From: an uncultured Pelagibacteraceae bacterium
Lineage (GTDB): Bacteria; Pseudomonadota; Alphaproteobacteria; Pelagibacterales; Pelagibacteraceae
Reading direction: 5' to 3'
Assembly (NCBI GenBank): GCA_902542235.1
Contig: CACBTT010000005.1
Span: 16,285 to 80,284 of the forward strand
Length of the DNA: 64,000 bases
In this document: one piece after another, positions 11,247-18,719 of the stretch
Position numbering within the stretch: the first letter of the stretch is position 1
How the letters are laid out: each line of letters opens with the position of its first letter
Program-made: the position numbers and the translations under genes
The notes under the pieces: model-generated
Database searches by the model: none
The model's input: only the letters and a program-made list of their open reading frames with translations
What the model was told of the DNA's origin: nothing

Positions 11247-11791
11247 TTAAAAAAAATACTTTAACTCCACTAATTCTAGCAGGAATTTTTGTCTTTATGT
11301 TGGGATTGTCTTTTGCAGCTGTGCCTTTGTATGATTTATTTTGTAGAGTAACTGGCTTTGGTGGCACAACACAAATATCGAAAGAAGCTCCTAATATAGT
11401 TTTAGATAAAAAAATAAATGTAAGATTAGATACCAACGTTAACAGTGCTCTTGATTGGAATTTTGATGTTGATCAAAAAACAATGGATGTTCAGCCAGGC
11501 AAGGTATACAGAATTAAATTTGAAGTGGAAAACACAGGAGATGAAATTTCATCTGCTGTAGCTACATATAATGTTTCTCCATCATCATTTGGAGCATATT
11601 TTAATAAATTAGGCTGTTTTTGCTTTGAAAAACAAACACTAGATCCAGGGGAAAAGGCAAGTTACACACTAGTTTTTTACTTAGATCCAGAATTAGTAAA
11701 TGATCCAAAAACATCTAGAGTTGAAGATGTTACTATGTCATATACTTTTTTCTCATCTGAATATTATAAAAACGAAAAAAAAGAGAGTTAA
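11243..11791 (+). CDS. ctaG: Cytochrome c oxidase copper assembly protein Cox11/CtaG
   Basis: CtaG (Cox11) delivers copper to the CuB site of subunit I. The 182-residue protein has one N-terminal membrane helix (about residues 10-30), VPLYDLFCRVTGFGGTTQ, which is highly conserved, and the periplasmic immunoglobulin-like domain with the copper motif CFCFEKQTLDPGE. All ligand cysteines are present. Its start overlaps the stop of the 41-residue ORF. Its place between ctaB and coxC is standard for alphaproteobacteria. Confidence 0.94.
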   Translation: MIKKNTLTPLILAGIFVFMLGLSFAAVPLYDLFCRVTGFGGTTQISKEAPNIVLDKKINVRLDTNVNSALDWNFDVDQKTMDVQPGKVYRIKFEVENTGDEISSAVATYNVSPSSFGAYFNKLGCFCFEKQTLDPGEKASYTLVFYLDPELVNDPKTSRVEDVTMSYTFFSSEYYKNEKKES

Positions 11792-11796
11792 AATAA

Positions 11797-12588
11797 ATGT
11801 CTGCATCTGGTCAAAAACATGATTATCATTTAGTTGACCCTAGTCCTTGGCCTTTAGCTACATCTATAGCAACACTAGTTACAGCTGTTGGATCTGTTTA
11901 TTATTTTCACAGTAAAGTCATGTGGGCGATGGTTTTAGGTTTTTTACTTATAATTTATTGTGCCTTTATGTGGTTCAGAGATGTTGTAATCGAAGCTGAG
12001 CACAAAGGTCATCATACACCTGTAGTTCAAATTCATCACAGATATGGAATGACATTATTTATAGCGTCTGAAGTAATGTTTTTTGTTGCATGGTTTTGGG
12101 CATACTTTGATGCAAGTTTGTTTCCAAATGAATTCATGGGAAATGTATGGCCACCAAAAGATATTGAAACTTTTGATCCATGGGACATCCCGCTTATAAA
12201 TACTCTTGTCCTACTTTTATCTGGTACAACAGTAACTTGGGCACACCATTCTTTATTAGAGGACGACAGAAAAGGATTCATAAATGGTCTAATTTGTACA
12301 GTAATTTTAGGAGCATTCTTTACATTATTGCAAATATACGAATACCAACATGCAACATTTAGTTTTTCAGGTCATATTTATGGAGCTACATTCTATATGG
12401 CCACAGGGTTTCATGGTTTCCACGTTTTAATTGGAACTATTTTTTTAGCGGTTTGCTTATGGAGAGGTAAATTAGGACATTTTACTAAAGAACATCACTT
12501 TGGTTTTGAGGCTGCTGCTTGGTACTGGCACTTTGTTGACGTTGTCTGGTTGTTCTTATTTGCAGCTATTTACATTTGGGGAAGTTAA
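11797..12588 (+). CDS. coxC: Cytochrome c oxidase subunit III
   Basis: Subunit III (CtaE) stabilises the oxidase and has seven helices. The 263-residue protein has HDYHLVDPSPWPL near the start, FIASEVMFFVAWFWAYF around residues 88-104 with the conserved Glu, VTWAHHSLL, and the end block GFEAAAWYWHFVDVVWLFLF. Length is normal for an alphaproteobacterial subunit III. It begins five bases after ctaG. Other alphaproteobacteria often have a DUF983 gene after this one; none is present here. Confidence 0.96.
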   Translation: MSASGQKHDYHLVDPSPWPLATSIATLVTAVGSVYYFHSKVMWAMVLGFLLIIYCAFMWFRDVVIEAEHKGHHTPVVQIHHRYGMTLFIASEVMFFVAWFWAYFDASLFPNEFMGNVWPPKDIETFDPWDIPLINTLVLLLSGTTVTWAHHSLLEDDRKGFINGLICTVILGAFFTLLQIYEYQHATFSFSGHIYGATFYMATGFHGFHVLIGTIFLAVCLWRGKLGHFTKEHHFGFEAAAWYWHFVDVVWLFLFAAIYIWGS

Positions 12589-12594
12589 TAGTTC

Positions 12595-13248
12595 TTGAAA
12601 AATAAGCTATCTTTTTCAATCTTTGTATACTTTTTTATTTTAGTTTTTTTGTCGTTAGGTACTTGGCAAATAGTTAGACTAAATTGGAAGCTTGATTTAA
12701 TAAATTCAATTGATCAATCTTTAAAAAGCGATCCAGTAGATTTTAATGGAAGCAATCCAATTAACTTTAAAAAAATCAAATTTGAAGGAATATTAGATAA
12801 TTCAAAAATAATTTATTTATATTCCTTAAATGAAAAAGGAGAACCAGGATTTGATATTATAAATCCAGTTAGTATTAATAATAAAAGCTATTTAATAAAT
12901 CGGGGTTGGGTTCCAAGAGATTTTAAATCTAAAAAGTATGTTTCAAATGAGAGTAAATTTGAGGGAGTTTTAAAATTAAAAAGCAAATTTAATTATTTCA
13001 AGCCAGATAATGACATAAATAAGAATTATTGGTTCACGCTTAAAGATGAAGATTTATTGACCTATACAGGTAAAGAATTTTCTCCATTCATTATCAACAA
13101 TATTAGCAAGCAGGAAGGAATTTATCCTCAGTCAAAACAAATTGGAGCCAATATTTCAAACAACCACTTAAAGTATGCTCTTACATGGTTTTCATTAGCT
13201 GTTTCCATTTTTTTAATATATTTATATTTTAGAAAAAAAAATTACTGA
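12595..13248 (+). CDS. surf1: SURF1 family heme a3 insertion factor
   Basis: Surf1 proteins help insert heme a into subunit I. The 217-residue product has membrane helices at both ends (about 5-25 and 192-212) with a soluble periplasmic domain between, and the marker motifs LGTWQIVRLNWK (about 21-32) and LINRGWVPRDF (about 99-109). It starts with TTG at 12595, six bases after coxC; no in-frame ATG precedes the first helix, so TTG is the only start that keeps the helix. The end overlaps the thrC start by one base. Confidence 0.88.
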   Translation: MKNKLSFSIFVYFFILVFLSLGTWQIVRLNWKLDLINSIDQSLKSDPVDFNGSNPINFKKIKFEGILDNSKIIYLYSLNEKGEPGFDIINPVSINNKSYLINRGWVPRDFKSKKYVSNESKFEGVLKLKSKFNYFKPDNDINKNYWFTLKDEDLLTYTGKEFSPFIINNISKQEGIYPQSKQIGANISNNHLKYALTWFSLAVSIFLIYLYFRKKNY

Positions 13249-14621
13249 TGGAATATATAAGCACTAGAAATAATTCAGATCATTTTTCATTTAAAAACGT
13301 ATTTTTGAAAGGTTTAGCTGATGATGGGGGTCTTTTTGTACCAAAGTCAATCAAACCATTTAGTAAAGATGAACTAAACAAACTAAGTAGTCTTAATTAC
13401 AATGAATTAGCAGCCGAAATAATTTTCCCATTTATTGGTGATTTTATGACTAAAGAAGAATTAATTTCCACAGTATCAAAATCTTACTCAAATTTTAGAG
13501 CAGAAGATGTTGTAAAAATTTCTGATTTAGGAAATTTAAAAATCTTAGAACTCTATCATGGCCCAACTCTTGCTTTTAAAGATATTGCAATGCAATTAAT
13601 AGGAAATTTCTATCAATATCACTTAGGAAATGAGCAAAAAAAAATTAATATTATTGTAGCAACTTCAGGAGACACAGGTGCAGCTGCTATTGATGCTTTA
13701 AAAGGCAAAAAGAATTTAAATGTTTTTGTATTACATCCAAATAACAGAATTTCACCAGTGCAAAGAAAACTGATGACAATCCATGAAGAAAAAAATGTAT
13801 TCAATATTGCTATTGAGGGTAACTTTGATGACTGTCAAAATCTAGTTAAAGCAATGTTTAATGATGAAAAATTTTCTAGCTCAATAAATATGTCAGGCGT
13901 TAATTCAATTAATTGGGCAAGAATTGTTGCTCAAGCTGTTTATTATTTTTATGCTTATTTTAAAATAGGCAATGGACAGCCTCTGTCTTTTTCTGTTCCA
14001 ACTGGAAATTTTGGAGATATTTATGCTGGTTATCTAGCAAAAAAACTTGGTCTTCCAATTGATAAACTTATTGTAGCTACTAACAAAAATGACATCCTTC
14101 ATAGAGCAATTTCTGGCGGGGATTATACTCAAAAGAAAGTTGAAGAAACAAATACTCCTAGCATGGATATCCAGATAGCAAGTAACTTTGAGAGACTTTT
14201 ATACGATGTAAAAGAATGTAATTCAGATGTTACGAAAGATGTAATGAATAGAATAAAAAACAATACTTATCAAATCGATAATAGTGACTTAGATGAAATA
14301 AAAAAGAATTTTACATCTGAAATGTTAGATGAAAACGAAACTATCCAAATGATAAAAGATATAAACAAAGAATATAAAGTTGTAGTTGATCCACATACTG
14401 CGGTTGGAATTGGTGCCGCAAAAAAACTTGGGCTAGAACAAAATTGTGTTGTTTTATCTACAGCACACCCATGTAAGTTTCCAAAAGCAATAGAAGATGC
14501 AATCTCAAAAACTGAAAGTTTACCAGATAGTCTTAAATATGTTTATGATAGAGAAGAAAAATTTAAAGTTATATCAAATGATATAAATAAAGTTAAAGAT
14601 TATGTAATTAATTCCATATGA
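13248..14621 (+). CDS. thrC: Threonine synthase
   Basis: ThrC converts O-phosphohomoserine to threonine with pyridoxal phosphate. The 457-residue protein has the N-terminal ISTRNNS start of the long bacterial form, the PLP lysine in GPTLAFKD (Lys111), the phosphate-binding loop SGDTGAAA, SVPTGNFGD and a C-terminal STAHPCKFP. The start overlaps the surf1 stop (TGATGG) and it overlaps the peroxiredoxin gene by four bases. The homoserine kinase thrB lies about 4 kb away on the other strand, so the two last steps of threonine synthesis are close but not co-transcribed. Confidence 0.95.
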   Translation: MEYISTRNNSDHFSFKNVFLKGLADDGGLFVPKSIKPFSKDELNKLSSLNYNELAAEIIFPFIGDFMTKEELISTVSKSYSNFRAEDVVKISDLGNLKILELYHGPTLAFKDIAMQLIGNFYQYHLGNEQKKINIIVATSGDTGAAAIDALKGKKNLNVFVLHPNNRISPVQRKLMTIHEEKNVFNIAIEGNFDDCQNLVKAMFNDEKFSSSINMSGVNSINWARIVAQAVYYFYAYFKIGNGQPLSFSVPTGNFGDIYAGYLAKKLGLPIDKLIVATNKNDILHRAISGGDYTQKKVEETNTPSMDIQIASNFERLLYDVKECNSDVTKDVMNRIKNNTYQIDNSDLDEIKKNFTSEMLDENETIQMIKDINKEYKVVVDPHTAVGIGAAKKLGLEQNCVVLSTAHPCKFPKAIEDAISKTESLPDSLKYVYDREEKFKVISNDINKVKDYVINSI

Positions 14622-15103
14622 AATTAAAAATAAAAGATCAAATTCCTGATATAGAAATTTTCCATCTAATAGATGGTGAACCACAAACTAGCAAAATTAG
14701 AGATATTTTAGGAAATGGTAAAGTTATTTTATTTGGATTACCTGGCGCTTTTACCTCAACTTGTTCAAAACTCCATCTTCCTGGATATGTAGCTAATGCC
14801 GATAAAATAAAAGCTAAAGGAATTGACAATATATTTTGTTTATCTGTAAATGATCCTTTTGTTATGAATGCCTGGGGAGTAGCGAATAATGCAGCTGGCA
14901 AAATTACAATGTTATCAGATCCTTATCTATTATTTACAAAAGCAATTGGTGCAGAAGTAGATAGAAATTCAAAAGGAATGGGTGTTCGCTCAAATCGTTA
15001 TGCTATGGTTATTCAAAACTTAGAAGTTAATAATATTCAAGTTGAGAAAGAGACTAAGCAATGCGGTTTATCTTCAGCAGATGGAATATTAGATTTATTA
15101 TAA
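14618..15103 (+). CDS. Peroxiredoxin of the Prx5/AhpC-TSA redoxin type
   Basis: A 161-residue thiol peroxidase. The active-site loop GLPGAFTSTCS has the peroxidatic Cys at 49 and its Thr at 46, typical of Prx5. Cys149 in the C-terminal KQCGLSS is the likely resolving cysteine, and Cys74 is a third. The protein should reduce peroxides in the cytoplasm using thioredoxin or glutathione. It is the last gene of the oxidase-thrC run and is followed after three bases by the first lyase-like gene. Confidence 0.9.
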   Translation: MKLKIKDQIPDIEIFHLIDGEPQTSKIRDILGNGKVILFGLPGAFTSTCSKLHLPGYVANADKIKAKGIDNIFCLSVNDPFVMNAWGVANNAAGKITMLSDPYLLFTKAIGAEVDRNSKGMGVRSNRYAMVIQNLEVNNIQVEKETKQCGLSSADGILDLL

Positions 15104-15106
15104 CCT

Positions 15107-16195
15107 ATGAAAAAAGTTTTACTTTCATTCTTCTTAATTTTCTCTTTTTCAATTACTGCTTATGGGTGGGAAAAAGTTCCTATCCCGGATTATGTAAATA
15201 AAAAAACAAAATCTCCTTGGAATTTTTTCGATGATTTTGAGGATCAGAAATTAGGAAAAGTGAATCTTAAGAAATATGAAATAAATAATAAAGGGAAAGG
15301 AAACAAACCTTTTAAAATAAAACAAGATACTGATGGCAATAAGTTCTTAGAAATTACAGTTAAGCATGGTTGGAATAAATGTTGCGGAAGTTGGAATAAT
15401 ACTGAGAGAGCAGAGTTCCAAGTAAAAGGAAAAAAAACTTTAAATAAAGAAATATGGTATGGATTCAAAGTAAGACTTCCAAAGGATTTTAATCACATAA
15501 ATGACAGAGTACTAATAAATCAGTTTAAAAATAATTTTGATAATATGAAAAAAAGTCCTCTATTAGGCATTCGTTTTTATGAAAATGGAAATAAATTAGA
15601 TCTTGGTGGAGACACTGGGGGAAGAGCAACAATAAAATGGAACAAAAAAGAACACAAAAAACATGCAATAAGATATCAATATTTAAAAGTAAATGATAGT
15701 TGGGTATTAAATAAAATTAAAGAGAGAGATACAGATTATGGGAATGTTTCGACCTGTAATAATGAAAATAATTGCTCTGGTTGTGAAGAATATTTTACTC
15801 GGGGAATTTGTTGTTATGATCTTGACGGAAAGCCAATTTGGAAAAAAAAAGGTTATTTAAATTCAGGTGAGAAACCAAGTTTTTGTAACAAAATCAAAAA
15901 AATTAAAAAAAAAATCGAAGTTAATGAACTTGGAAAATGGACAACATTTAAAATCGGGATTAAAAATTCAAAAAAAGAAGATGGTTATGTTAAAGTCTAC
16001 AAAGATAATAATTTAATTATGAACTATAACGGTATCACCTTTGACTGGAAAGGTAACTATTATAGTAGTTTAATAAGAATAGGCCTATATAGAAACTCTG
16101 ATCCAAATGGGACGGGATACCCAGATCAATCAATACATTTTGATGATTTTATTGTTGTTTCAGATAAAAAAACTTTAGATAAATATTTGAATTAA
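15107..16195 (+). CDS. Secreted heparin lyase I-like protein, copy 1 (with cysteine-rich insert)
   Basis: A 362-residue exported protein with a signal peptide cut near residue 20 (ITAYG/W). The rest resembles the concanavalin-like fold of the heparin lyase I / polysaccharide lyase family: ERAEF (100-104), IWYGFKVRLPKDF (116-128), LGGDTGG (167-172), GKWTTFKIGIKNS, VKVYKDNNLIMNYNG and the closing SIHFDDF. Residues 217-260 hold a cysteine-rich insert (Cys217, 223, 226, 235, 236, 260) not seen in the two sister copies; with the CC pair at 92-93 it could form disulfides. Substrate unknown; a lyase role is inferred from pattern only. It sits three bases after the peroxiredoxin gene. Confidence 0.65.
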   Translation: MKKVLLSFFLIFSFSITAYGWEKVPIPDYVNKKTKSPWNFFDDFEDQKLGKVNLKKYEINNKGKGNKPFKIKQDTDGNKFLEITVKHGWNKCCGSWNNTERAEFQVKGKKTLNKEIWYGFKVRLPKDFNHINDRVLINQFKNNFDNMKKSPLLGIRFYENGNKLDLGGDTGGRATIKWNKKEHKKHAIRYQYLKVNDSWVLNKIKERDTDYGNVSTCNNENNCSGCEEYFTRGICCYDLDGKPIWKKKGYLNSGEKPSFCNKIKKIKKKIEVNELGKWTTFKIGIKNSKKEDGYVKVYKDNNLIMNYNGITFDWKGNYYSSLIRIGLYRNSDPNGTGYPDQSIHFDDFIVVSDKKTLDKYLN

Positions 16196-16214
16196 GGGGG
16201 CGTTCTGTTTCTCG
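16192..16214 (+). repeat. Direct repeat A, copy 1
   Basis: The stretch beginning TTAAGGGGGCGTTCTGTTTC at 16192 recurs at 18266 as TTAAGGGGCGTTCTGTTGCT, with one G fewer and two mismatches over about 23 bases. The first copy overlaps the stop codon of lyase copy 1. It is unusually GC-rich for this chromosome. Two copies about 2.07 kb apart enclose lyase copies 2 and 3, as expected for a duplication or insertion boundary. Confidence 0.6.
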
Positions 16215-16255
16215 TCCCTTGATTAATAATATACAGAAAATAACACTTTTTCAAA

Positions 16256-16322
16256 AACTTCGTGTAAAACTTCGTGTAGTGTTTTGTTCATTTTGAAGAT
16301 TTCTTGACTTTCAACTTCGTGT
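16256..16322 (+). repeat. Short repeat cluster B (AACTTCGTG units)
   Basis: AACTTCGTG occurs three times here: two units in tandem at 16256-16278 separated by TAA, and one at 16313-16321, 15 bases before the start of lyase copy 2. A closely similar tandem pair is found at 18201-18220 on the far side of the cluster. The 140-base gap 16196-16335 holds these repeats and repeat A and no gene. Purpose unknown. Confidence 0.55.
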
Positions 16323-16335
16323 TATTATTCATTTT

Positions 16336-17124
16336 ATGAAAATATTAAGAATTTTAATTATTAATTTTTTTGTGTGTAGCGCGGTTTTTGGAGATATTAA
16401 ATATCAGTCATTACCCAAAGATGTAGTTTCAGGAAACAAATATTACAGGATACCAGATGGTAGTCCTTTTAAAGAGCATGGTATCCAAATTGTTGATAAA
16501 AAGGATGGTTATCCTGTTAGAGCAGGTGAAAAATCAATACGTTTCGAACTTAGATCTGGAGATTGTGGTAAATACAAACCACCAGGCAGGGATGACTGCA
16601 AACATTATGCGGAAAGACATGAGTTTCACGGTAAAGATTTTTCAAAAGGTAATTATTGGTATGCATGGTCAATATATTTTCCAAAAGATTACAAAATTGC
16701 AGATCCAAATAGAACAATAATTGTTCAGATTAAAAATAGAAAAAAATTTGGAGAAAGTCAGGTACCACCGTGGTATTTCACAAATTTTAATAATGGATAT
16801 GGAATTGTTAATACAGTTAGAGTGCCAGGAGGTCATGCAACTCAATTATTAACTAAAGAACAAATTTTAGGACAATGGAATGATATATTACTAAATGCAA
16901 AATGGACAAATAAAGAGAATGGGTTTTTGAAAGTTTGGGTAAATAATAAATTAACATATGAATATACCGGTCCCACAAAAAGAGATGATAATATGTATTT
17001 TAAGTTTGGTATTTATAGATTTAGTGTATTTAAAGAAATGCCTACTCAAGTGATCTATTTTGATGAAGTTAGAATAGGGAAGACAAAAGAAAAAGTTGTT
17101 GGAAAACTCCCTCCACTAAACTAG
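16336..17124 (+). CDS. Secreted heparin lyase I-like protein, copy 2 (diverged, intact)
   Basis: A 262-residue exported protein with a signal peptide of about 18 residues (cut near VFG/D). It shares the block order of copy 1 but is shorter and strongly diverged: FELRSGDCG, ERHEFHG, YWYAWSIYFPKDY, the substrate-loop-like VPPWYFTNF, GQWNDILLNAKW, FLKVWVNNKLTYEYTG and VIYFDEVRIG. These match the heparin lyase I family better than copy 1 does, so this is the safest family call of the three. The ATG follows a spacer with short repeats, so it may have its own promoter. Likely a periplasmic or secreted glycan-binding or -cleaving protein; substrate unknown. Confidence 0.68.
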   Translation: MKILRILIINFFVCSAVFGDIKYQSLPKDVVSGNKYYRIPDGSPFKEHGIQIVDKKDGYPVRAGEKSIRFELRSGDCGKYKPPGRDDCKHYAERHEFHGKDFSKGNYWYAWSIYFPKDYKIADPNRTIIVQIKNRKKFGESQVPPWYFTNFNNGYGIVNTVRVPGGHATQLLTKEQILGQWNDILLNAKWTNKENGFLKVWVNNKLTYEYTGPTKRDDNMYFKFGIYRFSVFKEMPTQVIYFDEVRIGKTKEKVVGKLPPLN

Positions 17125-17139
17125 TTATACTTTGGTACT

Positions 17140-18146
17140 ATGAAGAAATTTTTGTTATCATTTTTCTTAATTTTATCATTTTCAATTCCCGCTAATTGTT
17201 GGGAAAAAGTGCTAGTTCCTGATTATGTGAATAAAGAAACTAAGTCACCATGGAATTTTTATGAAAATTTTAGGGCGGTAAATTAAATTTTCAATATATA
17301 AAAAAAAGCAAAAATATTGGAAATAGTCCAGGTAAAAAACCTTATAAATTTAAAAAAGATCCTGATGGAAATACTTTTTTATCTGTAACAGTAAAGAATG
17401 AATGGAATAAATGCTGCGGAAAAAACTTTTATTCTGAAAGAGCAGAGATATTTACTAAAAAGAAAAATGCTAAAAATAAAGAAATATGGTACGGTTTTAG
17501 GATTAGGTTTCCAGAAAATTTTAAATTTGTAAACGATAGGTTGATGTTTAGTCAATTTATGAATGAATTTAAAAATATGAAAAAAAGTCCTTTATTTGGG
17601 ATGAATCTATATTGGTCGGGAGGCAAACTTAGCATTGGAGGAGATACGGGTGGCAAGGCAAATGTTAGTTGGAATCTCCATGATCATGTTAAATATAAAG
17701 TAGAAAATCATTTTGTTAAAAAATCGAATTCAAAAAATTGGCAGACATATAGTATTAAACGACGTGATCAAAAAGAGATTAGTATTTTAAATTGTAATTC
17801 TTTAAGCAAAGAAAATAATACGGTATCAAATAATTGTAAAAAATTAGAAAAAATTGATTTTAATTCAACACCATTAGGTAAATGGACGACTTACAAAATA
17901 GGTATTAAAAATTCAAATACTGAGGATGGTTTTATCAAAGTTTATAAGGATGACACTTTAATTATGAATTATTTAGGAATAACTTTTGGTGGATGGAAAG
18001 GAACTTATAAACACACTTTTATAAAACTAGGTCCATATAGAGATACTGATACAAATGGAAACGGTTATCCAGATCAGACAATTCATTATGACGATTTTGT
18101 TGTTGTTTCAGATAAAAAAACTTTAGACAAGTATTTAATCAAATAA
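17140..18146 (+). pseudogene. Heparin lyase I-like protein, copy 3, broken by a one-base deletion
   Basis: The gene starts at 17140 with a signal peptide very like that of copy 1 (MKKFLLSFFLILSFSIPANC) and continues to YENF, then reads RAVN and stops at 17284-17286. Adding one base between 17271 and 17272 restores EGGKLNFQY, matching the FEDQKLGK region of copy 1, and the frame then stays open to 18146. The downstream part has ERAEIF, WYGFRIRFPENF, IGGDTGG, GKWTTYKIGIKNS and the ending VSDKKTLDKYLIK, almost the same as copy 1. It lacks the cysteine-rich insert. Everything else is intact, so the lesion is recent, a sequencing error, or a phase switch. Confidence 0.8.
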
Positions 18147-18154
18147 AATGTTTA

Positions 18155-18182
18155 CGTTATAGACGCAAATGCGACTATAACG
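18155..18182 (+). other. Strong hairpin after the lyase genes
   Basis: Arms CGTTATAG (18155-18162) and CTATAACG (18175-18182) pair perfectly; inside them CGCA (18164-18167) and TGCG (18170-18173) pair again after one A/A mismatch, leaving a two-base loop. That is 12 base pairs in 28 bases, nine bases after the copy 3 stop. No T-run follows on either strand, so it is not a standard intrinsic terminator, though it may end or protect transcripts between two convergent genes. Confidence 0.6.
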
Positions 18183-18200
18183 GTTCGGAACGAGACTTCA

Positions 18201-18222
18201 AACTTCGTGTAAACTTCGTGCT
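18201..18222 (+). repeat. Short repeat B, second locus
   Basis: AACTTCGTGT AAACTTCGTG at 18201-18220 repeats the tandem pair of 16256-16278 with one A fewer in the spacer. The 147-base gap 18147-18293 contains this pair, the hairpin at 18155, a small AACGG/CCGTT stem at 18251-18263 and repeat A at 18266, but no gene. Confidence 0.55.
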
Positions 18223-18265
18223 GTTCCTAAATTGATATTTGAATTGGATTAACGGTTTCCGTTGG

Positions 18266-18288
18266 TTAAGGGGCGTTCTGTTGCTAGG
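18266..18288 (+). repeat. Direct repeat A, copy 2
   Basis: Second copy of the GC-rich element first seen at 16192. It ends five bases before the rnhA stop codon on the other strand. Here it lies after the B repeats, whereas at the first locus it lies before them, so the order of the two repeat types is reversed around the lyase pair. Confidence 0.6.
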
Positions 18289-18293
18289 TGCAC

Positions 18294-18719
18294 CTATATT
18301 GCTACAGAAGACCTTGCCAATAAATCCACTTCATTATTAAGTTTGTCTGTTGAATGTGCTTTTACCCAACTCCATTTAATCTCAAATGTATTTGATAGGT
18401 TATCTAATTCTGTCCAAAGTTCTTTATTCTTAACTTCTTTTTTATTTGCTGTTTTCCAACCATTTTTTTTCCAATTATGTATCCATTCAGTTATTCCAGA
18501 TTTTACATATTTAGAATCTGTAAATATTTGAACCTTGCTTCCTTTTGGAATTTTTTTTAAAGCTTTAATGGGGGCAAGTAATTCCATTTGATTATTTGTT
18601 GTTTCTTTTTTGCTTCCTTTAATTTGAGTTTTCTTTCCATTATCAATAATAATTGCCGCCCAACCACCATTTCCTGGATTTCCAATGCATGATCCATCTG
18701 TGTAAATTTTAATCATCAA
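18294..18719 (-). CDS. rnhA: Ribonuclease HI
   Basis: RNase HI cuts RNA in RNA-DNA hybrids. The 141-residue enzyme shows the four acidic catalytic residues: Asp8 (IYTDGSCIGNPG), Glu46 (NQMELLAPIKAL), Asp68 (IFTDSKYV) and Asp132 (NNEVDLLA), and the His of KAHST at about 122. The start overlaps the thrB stop by four bases. The ispH-thrB-rnhA order is common in alphaproteobacteria. The gene converges on the lyase pocket. Confidence 0.94.
   Translation of the reverse strand: MMIKIYTDGSCIGNPGNGGWAAIIIDNGKKTQIKGSKKETTNNQMELLAPIKALKKIPKGSKVQIFTDSKYVKSGITEWIHNWKKNGWKTANKKEVKNKELWTELDNLSNTFEIKWSWVKAHSTDKLNNEVDLLARSSVAI

Noticed and set aside
18183..18225. tRNA- or tmRNA-like remnant near GGTTCGGAACGAG
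   Set aside because: The GTTC/GAAC bit looks like a T-arm at first sight but no acceptor or anticodon arm can be drawn around it.
16192..18288. Insertion sequence or integron explaining the lyase pocket
   Set aside because: No transposase, integrase or terminal inverted repeats were found; the repeats are short and direct.
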